Assembly: GCA_012517635.1 (NCBI GenBank)
Contig: JAAYUP010000477.1
Coordinates: forward strand, 1-7,139
Source of the DNA: Candidatus Atribacter alterifermentans
GTDB taxonomy: Bacteria; Atribacterota; Atribacteria; Atribacterales; Atribacteraceae
Direction: 5' to 3'
DNA length: 7,139 nucleotides
Part shown: positions 1 to 5,838 of the stretch, one piece after another
Numbering within the stretch: position 1 is the stretch's first letter
How the letters are laid out: each line of letters starts with the position of its first letter
Translations under genes and position numbers: made by a program
Notes under the pieces: generated by a model
Databases searched by the model: none
Told to the model about the DNA's origin: nothing
The model's input: the letters and a program-made list of their open reading frames with translations, nothing else

Positions 1-110
1 GCTTTGGTATCATAAAACATATTCTTTACATCGCTGACTTTGCGAATAATTCGCTTTCCGGGAGTTAGTGTTCCTGATTCAAAGTTAATTACGACATTAA
101 ACGGTTTCAT
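1..110 (-). CDS. Cupin-type glucose-6-phosphate isomerase, N-terminal fragment (partial)
   Basis: Only the first 36 codons are inside the window; the gene continues past the left edge. The start is the ATG at 110-108, preceded by a good ribosome-binding site (AAAGGAAGGA, 125-116, about 6 nt away). The visible protein begins MKPFNVVINFESG and continues with a basic stretch, then a KVSD motif and MFYDTK. This matches, from memory, the N-terminus of archaeal-type (cupin) phosphoglucose isomerases such as the Pyrococcus enzyme, which has EPFGVKVDFETG, then RRLSD, then YFVDERA at the same spacing. The metal-binding cupin core would lie outside the window. That family interconverts glucose-6-phosphate and fructose-6-phosphate in the cytoplasm. 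It lies 53 nt downstream of the FGGY kinase on the same strand, so it is probably the third gene of that operon and acts on the kinase product or a derivative. The family call rests on about 36 residues and is moderate. Confidence 0.6.
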   Translation of the reverse strand, partial: MKPFNVVINFESGTLTPGKRIIRKVSDVKNMFYDTK

Positions 111-163
111 ATAATTCCTTCCTTTCTGCACTACGTATAAGAAATAACTGATACAATCAATAT

Positions 164-1687
164 TTATAAAAGTTCTCGATAATGTTCAAATACTTCATTC
201 ATTTTATCCATGGTTTCTAAGTAATAAGGTATAAATTGATCATAAATTTTTGATAGTTCTTCATCAGGTAAATGAACTTTTTTCTTTTCAACTGAATTGA
301 GTGAGGTTTTTTGTAAATCTTGAAATACCCCTACCGCAAAACCGGCGATCATAGCTGAACCCCAAACAGCAAATTCCTGACGGTTTAATTCAACATAAGG
401 TACTTTTAAAATGCTTGCTTTAATTGTATTCCAAAGAAGTGATTTCGCACCCCCTCCGATTACACGAACTTCTTTAAAAGTAAGAGTGGGTATCAATTCA
501 CGAATAACTTTTAAATAATAAGCATATTCAAAAGCTATGCCCTCTAAGACCGATCGATAAAGATTTTCGCGCCGATGATCCCAACTAAAACCAGCAAAAA
601 CTCCTCGTAGCCAGGGTTGGGTGGGAAAATTCCTCCCCCGTAAGTGAGGAATAAATACAATTCCTGAAGGTTTTGGGGCATTTTTTTGCACTTCTTGTTC
701 CATCAACAAGAAGGCATCTGGGGAATCAGCCCATTCCCGAAAAAGCTCTTTTTTTGCCCATTCTAAATCCATTCCACCACCATTGATATATGCCATTGGA
801 TAATAAAAATCTTTTAAAACAGATCGAGGGAACATAAGGGCTTTATACTTGATATCAGGATTGTATTCATCAACAAATAAACTGAAGCAGGAAGCGGTTC
901 CGGCTACGTCGAAAGCAATGCCTGGTTCTGATACGCCGGCTCCCAAAGCATTAGCAGCTTGATCACCACAGCCAGCTATCAAAGGAATTCCGGCTATCAA
1001 TCCCATCTCTTTTGCCCATGGTTGCTGCAATTGACCAACTTGCATCCAAGGCTCAACGATTCGGGGAAGTTTATTCTCTTCAACGTCAAATATCTTGAGA
1101 ATTTCTTTATCCCAAATAATATTACGAAGGTCAGCAAAACAGGTAAAGTGGATATTGGTATAATCCATAAAGGTTTCTTCACCAGACAATCCAGCCAATT
1201 TTTGCGTTATCCAACATGAAGGTATGGTGAATTTTTTTATCTTTTGATAAATTTCCGGTCTTTCGTGCTTCCACCATAAAATTTTTGGACCATGATTGAT
1301 ACTTGGTCCCATGCCACTTTGACGGAAAATGAAATCTTCTGCCGCCATTTTCATCTTTTCGGCATAATCTGCCGAGCGAAAATCTAACCAAGAATCATAG
1401 GGAGTCGCTGCTTCACCTTGTGCATCAACTCCCATTATCCCTGCCATCTGACCATCAAGGGCTATTGCTTCGACCTGGTTTGGTGAAATACCACTTTTCT
1501 CCATAAGGTTTTTAACTGACTGTAAAACTGATTGAAACATCTCATACGGATCCTGGGTTACACTCCGGTCATCGCCATAAATGATATTAGAATCAACTTT
1601 CTCAACATCAATCAATTCACTTTTCTCATTAAAAAGAGCAGTTTTTGTTGCCGTTGTACCAAGGTCACAACCAATCAAATAAGCCAT
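164..1687 (-). CDS. FGGY-family carbohydrate kinase (xylulokinase-like)
   Basis: This cytoplasmic sugar kinase transfers the ATP gamma-phosphate to a ketose or polyol. From the chosen ATG (1687) it is 507 residues, the usual FGGY length. Visible in order are the N-terminal phosphate-binding GCDLGTTATK (about 6-15), LDGQMAGI (about 77-84), PYDSWLDFRS (about 96-105), the GCGDQAAN block with the expected catalytic Asp (about 242), the second-domain motif VAGTASC (about 261-267), and the C-terminal ATP-site IGGGAKSLLWNTIKA (about 410-424) followed by AVWGSAMIAG. A GTG at 1696 would add three residues. I prefer the ATG because GGGGAG lies 8 nt upstream, inside the last codons of the dehydrogenase gene, and the stop-to-start gap is then only 2 nt, suggesting translational coupling. 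Xylulokinases usually have SGQMHG; here the His is Ala, so xylulose is not assured. Ribulose, fructose or another ketose is possible. Confidence 0.95.
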   Translation of the reverse strand: MAYLIGCDLGTTATKTALFNEKSELIDVEKVDSNIIYGDDRSVTQDPYEMFQSVLQSVKNLMEKSGISPNQVEAIALDGQMAGIMGVDAQGEAATPYDSWLDFRSADYAEKMKMAAEDFIFRQSGMGPSINHGPKILWWKHERPEIYQKIKKFTIPSCWITQKLAGLSGEETFMDYTNIHFTCFADLRNIIWDKEILKIFDVEENKLPRIVEPWMQVGQLQQPWAKEMGLIAGIPLIAGCGDQAANALGAGVSEPGIAFDVAGTASCFSLFVDEYNPDIKYKALMFPRSVLKDFYYPMAYINGGGMDLEWAKKELFREWADSPDAFLLMEQEVQKNAPKPSGIVFIPHLRGRNFPTQPWLRGVFAGFSWDHRRENLYRSVLEGIAFEYAYYLKVIRELIPTLTFKEVRVIGGGAKSLLWNTIKASILKVPYVELNRQEFAVWGSAMIAGFAVGVFQDLQKTSLNSVEKKKVHLPDEELSKIYDQFIPYYLETMDKMNEVFEHYRELL

Positions 1688-1689
1688 TT

Positions 1690-2715
1690 TTACCACTCCC
1701 CATCAAAATAGACTGGTTTTTGTTGGCTGAGTGATCGGTGGGCATATTCCACCACTTGAACTGCCCGAAAACCATCTATTACTGATGGTTCCGGTTTTAT
1801 ATCCTTTTGTATACAGCGAATAAATGATTTCATTTCTTCCAAGTAACCTTCTTTGAAACGATTCCTCCAGGCATCATGGGTGTCACAAATAGCTTTTTTA
1901 TCCAAAGTCATTAATACTGGACCATTCCCTTCGATAGTTCCAATCCTTAACATTCCTTTAGTGCCTAATATTTCCATTCTCCCATCGTAAGCATACCCAA
2001 CTGGACAACCACCGTCAATTGACCCTAAAGGACCATCTTGGAAAGAAATCGTTACAATATAATGGTCATAAAAATCTGGAAATTTCTCGTTGGCTTGAGG
2101 TGATTTAAAATTTTTCGCTTCCATGTAGATACGTTCTGGTTTTTTATCCGTAAACCATAAAACCGAATCAATATCATGAGCGGATACTTCGGCCAACATA
2201 CCACCGCTCTTCGATCGATCCCAAATCCAGGCTGGAGGAAGTCCTGGACCTCGTCCGGTCGATTTAATCACCACCAGATCTCCAATTATCCCATCTTGAA
2301 CCATTTGATAGGCTTTCCGAATAGCCGGATCATATCGCCTCATAAAGCCGATTTGAAATTTTATTCCGGTCTTATCAACGACTTCTTTAATCTTTTTAGC
2401 TTCCTCAGGGGTTTGTGCTAAAGGTTTTTCGGAAAAAACATGTTTTCCTGCTTCTGCAGCTTTTTCAACAATTTCTCGATGAGTAAAAGTCAGCGATCCA
2501 ATACATACTGCATCGATATTTTCTTTTTTTAAAATATCATCAAGGCTGGTTGAGTATTTTTTTACTCCAACTTCTTCCGCTGATTGTTTTGCCCTCCTTT
2601 CATCGATATCAACTATTGCTACCAATTCAGCTTCTGGAATATAACCTGTTAAATTCCGACCATGAACCATTCCTGCCCTTCCAGCTCCAACTAAAACAAA
2701 TCTAACTTTATCCAA
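1690..2715 (-). CDS. Gfo/Idh/MocA family NAD(P)-dependent oxidoreductase (inositol-dehydrogenase-like)
   Basis: This 341-residue protein has the family length and layout. The N-terminal Rossmann fold carries the dinucleotide motif LVGAGRAGMVH (8-18), the acidic end of beta-2 VDID (35-38), and the SEKPLA motif with the catalytic-type Lys97. QIGFMRRYDP (121-130) follows, then GGMLAEVSAHDID (171-183) opening the C-terminal alpha/beta substrate domain. QIGFMRR and HDID recall myo-inositol 2-dehydrogenases, so oxidation of a sugar or cyclitol hydroxyl to a ketone is the likely reaction. In inositol dehydrogenase the triad is Lys-Asp-His; here the Asp position appears to be Glu176, with His180 retained. 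The start is TTG at 2715, because the next Met is beyond the Gly-rich loop and AGAGAGG sits about 8 nt upstream of the TTG. It is the first gene of the minus-strand operon and is coupled to the kinase. The substrate is unknown. Confidence 0.95.
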   Translation of the reverse strand: MDKVRFVLVGAGRAGMVHGRNLTGYIPEAELVAIVDIDERRAKQSAEEVGVKKYSTSLDDILKKENIDAVCIGSLTFTHREIVEKAAEAGKHVFSEKPLAQTPEEAKKIKEVVDKTGIKFQIGFMRRYDPAIRKAYQMVQDGIIGDLVVIKSTGRGPGLPPAWIWDRSKSGGMLAEVSAHDIDSVLWFTDKKPERIYMEAKNFKSPQANEKFPDFYDHYIVTISFQDGPLGSIDGGCPVGYAYDGRMEILGTKGMLRIGTIEGNGPVLMTLDKKAICDTHDAWRNRFKEGYLEEMKSFIRCIQKDIKPEPSVIDGFRAVQVVEYAHRSLSQQKPVYFDGEW

Positions 2716-2757
2716 GTTTTATTCCTCTCTTTCCTCTATATTTTTTTCTTGAATATT

Positions 2758-2783
2758 CTATCCTGAAAACTACAACAGGATAG
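2758..2783. repeat. Small perfect inverted repeat (CTATCCTG / CAGGATAG)
   Basis: An 8-bp perfect inverted repeat (2758-2765 and 2776-2783) flanks a 10-nt loop, in the 5' flank of the dehydrogenase gene. The same CTATCCTGAAAA word recurs at 2888-2899, and its complement recurs near 2831 and at 5154-5164. It is therefore probably an edge of the intergenic repeat family described below rather than a terminator. No T-run follows on either strand. Confidence 0.55.
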
Positions 2784-2830
2784 CAGCCTACGGCGTAAAA
2801 TGAAAAAAATTGTAAAAGACAAAAACTGAG

Positions 2831-2894
2831 AGGATAGACCACTTAAGTTTTCATCCTCATCTGGCGCTGCGAAAGCAGCATGAGGGTCTATCCT
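2831..2894. repeat. Nested hairpin repeat unit, copy 1
   Basis: The outer arms AGGATAGACC (2831-2840) and GGTCTATCCT (2885-2894) are perfectly complementary over 10 bp. Nested within are CCTCAT (2855-2860) with ATGAGG (2880-2885), and GCTGC-GAAA-GCAGC (2866-2879), a stem closed by a GNRA-type tetraloop. The reverse complement of this unit matches 5150-5217, where GCTGT-TTT-GCAGC still pairs through a U-G wobble. It is non-coding, dispersed and palindromic. Confidence 0.7.
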
Positions 2895-2904
2895 GAAAAA
2901 CCAA

Positions 2905-3058
2905 GGAGCATGATAAATTGCGCCCGATTAATGTAGCGACATGCCATGGCAGGTCGCTACATTATATGAAGATCGAGCACAATAATACATTGTGTCCCTC
3001 CATTTTTTAATTCCTTTGTAGGGGCTTGATTTATCATGCCCATTGGTTTTTTGTATAG
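2905..3058. mobile_element. MITE-like non-coding element with imperfect terminal inverted repeats
   Basis: The left end 2905-2925 and right end 3022-3042 are inverted copies of each other (about 16 of 21 positions), sharing the perfect core GCATGATAAAT / ATTTATCATGC. Between them lie a near-perfect palindrome (2929-2964) and a small hairpin, CACAAT / ATTGTG (2978-2994). The segment 2978-3058 is clearly related, in the same orientation, to the segment beginning at 5076. No open reading frame or transposase is present, so movement would need an outside enzyme. Calling it a mobile element is inference; a palindromic intergenic repeat is the conservative description. Confidence 0.5.
2929..2964. 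repeat. 36-bp near-perfect palindrome
   Basis: TAATGTAGCGAC (2929-2940) pairs fully with GTCGCTACATTA (2953-2964). The 12 nt between contain the palindrome TGCCATGGCA (2942-2951), leaving a single A/G mismatch (2941/2952) in the whole structure. It lies at the centre of the MITE-like element and could form a cruciform or a long RNA hairpin. Confidence 0.8.
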
Positions 3059-3195
3059 AAAGCATAAAATAAAACCAAATAAATTAAGAAATGGTTATGA
3101 TTTCTCAGATAGCAAGGGTTTGTGGATCAAGGGAATATTTTAAGCTCATTACTAAGCTTGCAGAATAAAAAAATGATGATAAAGTATGAATCCAT

Positions 3196-3380
3196 AAAAA
3201 AACACGGATTCCAACGAACTTTCCAGCCTTTTTATTACTGGAAAAATTTCTTTCCCAGCAACTCGCGGGTTAAACCCCTTTTCTCTTTCTTTTAGGGAAA
3301 AGAGTTTTTCGAAATCCACTCATTTTGAGCTTCAATCGATTTTAACCCTGACGGCTTTCCTATTCCTCGGAACCCGTGTT
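3196..3380 (-). ncRNA. Candidate structured small RNA (about 185 nt, 6S-like architecture)
   Basis: Read on the minus strand from the predicted start near 3380, both ends pair. 3380-3367 (AACACGGGUUCCGA) and 3214-3201 (UUGGAAUCCGUGUU) form a continuous 14-bp helix with two G-U wobbles. The downstream end lies in U7 (3202-3196). Internal helices are AGCC 3356-3353 with GGCU 3228-3225; GGGUUAAA 3348-3341 with UUUAACCC 3274-3267 (perfect 8 bp); the hairpin CUGGGAAA 3258-3251 with 3245-3238; CUCA 3329-3326 with UGAG 3322-3319; and CUCUUU 3304-3299 with AAAGAG 3288-3283. A consensus-like promoter lies exactly upstream. The length, the closing stem made from both ends, and a large internal loop with a hairpin on the 3' side resemble 6S RNA, which sequesters housekeeping RNA polymerase. 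I cannot match conserved 6S sequence, so the family is open. It could also be the leader of the operon starting at 2715. Confidence 0.45.
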
Positions 3381-3386
3381 GGCTTT

Positions 3387-3415
3387 ATACTACCATCTTT
3401 TATTGAAAATGTCAA
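3387..3415 (-). promoter_or_regulatory. Sigma70-type promoter driving the candidate RNA
   Basis: On the minus strand there is a perfect -35 TTGACA (3415-3410), a 17-nt spacer and -10 TAGTAT (3392-3387), with a TGG extended -10 just before it. The predicted start is near 3380, at the first base of the RNA's closing stem. It lies about 20 nt past the stop of the beta-helix lipoprotein gene and points toward the dehydrogenase operon, which it might also serve through read-through. Confidence 0.65.
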
Positions 3416-3434
3416 TAGTTCTATCAAAATTTTT

Positions 3435-4886
3435 CTATTTTTTGACCTCCTCAAATTCATAAGCACCCAAATCATAACCCTTCCCTTGAGGACGCGGTTT
3501 ACCCTCCAGATCGACTGATGGAGCATCATCAGAAGTCCCGGCATCTCGGGCTGGACTATTTTCCTGGATATAATATCCACCATTTTTACCACGAGAGGGA
3601 GCAACAAAAAGTGGATTCTCGGCAATGAAATGCTCAATGAATAGCAAGTCTTTTAATTCCTGGCCGGAATATTCTTTTTCTCCAAACCTTAAAACCGTTT
3701 TCCCATCTGGCCGGTAGATCAGAGTATTCGAAGCCTTGAGAGAAATATTTTTACCAATATTAACTGGTTGAGCACCACAAACAACAATATTATTTTTAAA
3801 CAGCAGTTCTCCAGCTTCCGTTTTTTGGGATACTCCCACTTTTAATGGAGATCCTTGATTATCAGGAGGGGTATCAATAGTCACATTCACGATTTTAAAC
3901 TTGGCATCCTCTTCAGTTATTTCATCAATAATTATCCCTGAACCATTGGAATTCTTAGAGCTTTTTCCTCCCACTCCATAAATGAGGGTATTCATAACTG
4001 TCCCGTCTTGACCACCCATTACTATTCCATTTTCATTATTATTGTCAAAAATACATTGTATGATGCGATTCACTTTGGCTTGAGTATAAAGCCCGTTTCC
4101 TAAATTTTGTTCAAATATTGAGTTGGTTATTTCAATTGGACCAACTGACGAACCAATTCGCAAACCATCAAAGGTATGCTCATCATTTGATTTTTTTGAT
4201 GATAAATAATGACCACTAAAAGAAAACTGACTATCACGAATAGTTACTTGGTTCCACCCATCTCCCTGGAAGTTCTTGCCGACCATTGCTTCCTTTCCAC
4301 AGTACTCAATCTTGCTCTGGATTATTTCTACTCCATAAGCATCAGACATGAGAATGCCATTCCCGTCTATGTGATGGATATAAAGGTCCTTGCATATCAA
4401 ATTCTGGACGACTCCGCCTACCACTCGTATGGCATTTTGAACTACTGATCCCTCGTCGTTAGTGAATTCTAAATTTTCAACACGAATATTGCTTCTTCCA
4501 GAAAGGTCTATAAGTGCTGGACAATTATTTTTACCCTTGATAATCGGCCTATTCCCCACTTCACCTTTGATGGTAACCCAGGCAGAGGGAGTTCCCGAAG
4601 CAGGTTTAATTTGATTTTCTTCCTGATTATCGATCTGGTATTCTCCGCCTAAAATAATCAGTGTATCACCCGGTTGAAGTTGTCTTGAGGCATACCCGGG
4701 GGTTCTCCAGGGGCTTTCTCTATTTCCCGAATTGTTGTTATCACCCTCTGCGGAAACGTAGTAGGTACTCCCCGGCTGTCCGCTTAACATTCCCGATAGC
4801 TGTCCAATATCTCCAATACATCCAGATATGGCTCCAATCATCAGCAGTACAACCATAATCAAATAAAAACGACTATAAACCGTCAT
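3435..4886 (-). CDS. Right-handed parallel beta-helix lipoprotein
   Basis: The 483-residue product is exported as a lipoprotein: a short basic N-terminus, a hydrophobic stretch at about 8-20 and a lipobox AISGC with the acylated Cys at 23. A low-complexity linker (24-40) leads to YYVSAEGDNNNSG (42-54) and LQPGDTLIILGGEY (70-83), the signature entry into DUF1565-type beta-helix proteins. Repeated rungs with N-rich turns (about 110-350) give a pectate-lyase-like fold. The C-terminus has ENPLF, then NSPARDAG and YDLGAYEFE (about 423-479), typical of the choice-of-anchor Q region. Such proteins often bind or cleave polysaccharides, but no catalytic set is recognisable, so activity is unassigned. 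The start is ATG 4886, with GAGGG about 9 nt upstream. It has its own likely promoter and is not clearly part of the sugar operon downstream. It may supply or anchor polymeric substrate for the adjacent transporter; that link is inference. Confidence 0.93.
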   Translation of the reverse strand: MTVYSRFYLIMVVLLMIGAISGCIGDIGQLSGMLSGQPGSTYYVSAEGDNNNSGNRESPWRTPGYASRQLQPGDTLIILGGEYQIDNQEENQIKPASGTPSAWVTIKGEVGNRPIIKGKNNCPALIDLSGRSNIRVENLEFTNDEGSVVQNAIRVVGGVVQNLICKDLYIHHIDGNGILMSDAYGVEIIQSKIEYCGKEAMVGKNFQGDGWNQVTIRDSQFSFSGHYLSSKKSNDEHTFDGLRIGSSVGPIEITNSIFEQNLGNGLYTQAKVNRIIQCIFDNNNENGIVMGGQDGTVMNTLIYGVGGKSSKNSNGSGIIIDEITEEDAKFKIVNVTIDTPPDNQGSPLKVGVSQKTEAGELLFKNNIVVCGAQPVNIGKNISLKASNTLIYRPDGKTVLRFGEKEYSGQELKDLLFIEHFIAENPLFVAPSRGKNGGYYIQENSPARDAGTSDDAPSVDLEGKPRPQGKGYDLGAYEFEEVKK

Positions 4887-4941
4887 TGATTCATTCCCTC
4901 GAAAAGATCACAATTTTTGTTTCGGCCTCTTTTCCGGTTCA

Positions 4942-4970
4942 ATTCTATCAAACTCGCTCCAAAATGAAAA
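4942..4970 (-). promoter_or_regulatory. Possible promoter of the beta-helix lipoprotein gene
   Basis: On the minus strand, -35-like TTTTCA (4970-4965) and -10 TAGAAT (4947-4942) are 17 nt apart, with TGA as an extended -10 directly before the -10 box. The start would fall near 4935, giving a leader of about 50 nt to the ATG at 4886. The -35 is only 4 of 6, so confidence is modest. Confidence 0.4.
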
Positions 4971-5075
4971 CTTCCCTTTTAGAATAATTCCTTATGCTTT
5001 TTTACTTTACAAGATATTGTTCAATTCCAAAAATCATCATGCAATGGCAAGACACTCCATTCATTAAAGAATAGC

Positions 5076-5217
5076 CACAATAAATTATCGCCCCTCCCTT
5101 TTATATTCTTTATTAGAGGCTTTATTTATCATGCCTTTAATCATGCCTATAGGTTTTCAGGATAAACCTTCATCTTCATGCTGTTTTGCAGCGCCAAATA
5201 ACAATGAAAAGATGAAT
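5076..5217. repeat. Intergenic palindromic repeat, copy 2
   Basis: The left half (5076-5136) aligns in the same orientation with 2978-3040, sharing CACAATAA, CCCTCC and TTTATCATGCC. The right half (5150-5217) aligns with the reverse complement of 2831-2903, sharing GGTTTT-CAGGATA, CATGCTG and GCAGCGCCA. Internal stems persist: GCTGT 5180-5184 with GCAGC 5188-5192, and TTCATC 5169-5174 with GATGAA 5211-5216. A 9-bp direct repeat ATCATGCCT occurs at 5128 and 5140. Copies have diverged but keep pairing, the mark of a dispersed palindromic family. Confidence 0.65.
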
Positions 5218-5232
5218 ACGCCGATCAATTTC

Positions 5233-5358
5233 CCCCTTTAGAAAAGGGGATGAGGGTGAAACCTGAGCACCTTTTCCAAGCTCAATTTCAAAACACCCAA
5301 CCTGGACCTCAATCTGAACTTTCACCCTCATCCTGAACTTCTCCCATCAAGGGAGAAG
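5233..5358. repeat. Second inverted-repeat cluster
   Basis: Three nested or adjacent inverted repeats are present. CCCCTTT-AGA-AAAGGGG lies at 5233-5249. GGATGAGGGTGAAA (5248-5261) pairs perfectly over 14 bp with TTTCACCCTCATCC (5320-5333). CTTCTCCC-ATCAA-GGGAGAAG lies at 5338-5358, followed by AAGTTTTTT. The last hairpin plus T-run could terminate plus-strand transcripts. Blocks built from CCCCTTT, GATGAGGGTGA and TCTCCC words are common dispersed intergenic repeats in many bacteria; I see no coding potential here. Confidence 0.6.
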
Positions 5359-5423
5359 AAGTTTTTTCAATCGACTCTCGCTCCCTCCGTCTTTAACACC
5401 TCTTGAAAACTATTTCATTTTCA

Positions 5424-5451
5424 TTGACATTGTCGAGGGTGATGATATAAT
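5424..5451 (+). promoter_or_regulatory. Consensus sigma70 promoter for the sugar-binding protein operon
   Basis: Perfect -35 TTGACA (5424-5429) and perfect -10 TATAAT (5446-5451) are separated by 16 nt on the plus strand. The predicted start is near 5458. It is the only strong plus-strand promoter seen before the gene at 5839, implying a leader of about 380 nt. Confidence 0.8.
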
Positions 5452-5452
5452 T

Positions 5453-5480
5453 TAAGTGGTTAAAATGACTTTACCGCTTA
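5453..5480. promoter_or_regulatory. Candidate operator at the transcription start
   Basis: TAAGTGGTTAA (5453-5463) and TTTACCGCTTA (5470-5480) are inverted copies matching at 9 of 11 positions around a 6-nt centre. The site begins 2 nt after the -10 box and spans the predicted start, the classic position for repressor control of a catabolic operon (for example a LacI, DeoR or ROK regulator). No regulator gene is in the window, so the binding protein is unknown. Confidence 0.5.
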
Positions 5481-5838
5481 TCGTAATTTTCTTATCCGTT
5501 TTGGTTTAATGGCGTTTTTAACCAAAAAATTAAGAAAAGTGGAGGGGTATTCGGGTAATAATTTAATTAACTCGATCAAGATTGAATCGACTCTCTGCTC
5601 AATCATTCCAACATTCCAAGGTCAATCGACTTACCAATTCATTTTCAGTCTTCAGATTAGTTCCCTTTAACAACACAACATTACACCCAACTGAGGTTAT
5701 ATCCGTGGTTTTTTCCCACTCGCTCTTGATTGTTTAAAAAATTCATACTTTTTGAAAGGAGGGAAAAAAACAGAAAATAAACAAGCTGGTTCGAATTTTA
5801 GTAACTTTTAATTTTATTTGTAAACAAAGGAGGGCAAT
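5481..5838 (+). other. Long 5' leader of the sugar-binding protein gene
   Basis: There is no convincing gene here. It contains a hairpin, TTTTGGTT (5499-5506) with AACCAAAA (5520-5527), the word AATCGACT at 5585 and 5624 (also at 5369), and an orphan ribosome-binding site AAAGGAGGG (5755-5763) with no ATG, GTG or TTG at a usable distance. An identical 9-mer (5826-5834) is the real site for the ATG at 5839. No known riboswitch class was recognised. Confidence 0.5.

Noticed and set aside
959..1391. Open frames overlapping the kinase on both strands
   Set aside because: They lie entirely inside a well-supported FGGY kinase gene and show no protein family features.
2961..2966. Perfect TATAAT on the minus strand as a promoter for the dehydrogenase operon
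   Set aside because: No -35 element at 16-18 nt and it forms part of the arm of the 36-bp palindrome.
2758..3058. CRISPR array
   Set aside because: Repeats are inverted and unevenly spaced, with no direct repeat-spacer periodicity and no cas genes.
3091..3168. 25-codon open frame on the plus strand in the intergenic region
   Set aside because: No ribosome-binding site, no recognisable motif, and its length is expected by chance in AT-rich DNA.
3196..3380. Known riboswitch (cobalamin, lysine, SAM, TPP, FMN, Mg) at the structured RNA
   Set aside because: None of the conserved core words of these classes that I know is present on the minus strand.
5509..5670. 53-codon open frame in the leader, overlapping the stop of a 14-codon hydrophobic frame (5465-5509)
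   Set aside because: No ribosome-binding site precedes either ATG, the composition is not protein-like, and the first frame lies in the proposed operator. A leader peptide remains possible but is unsupported.
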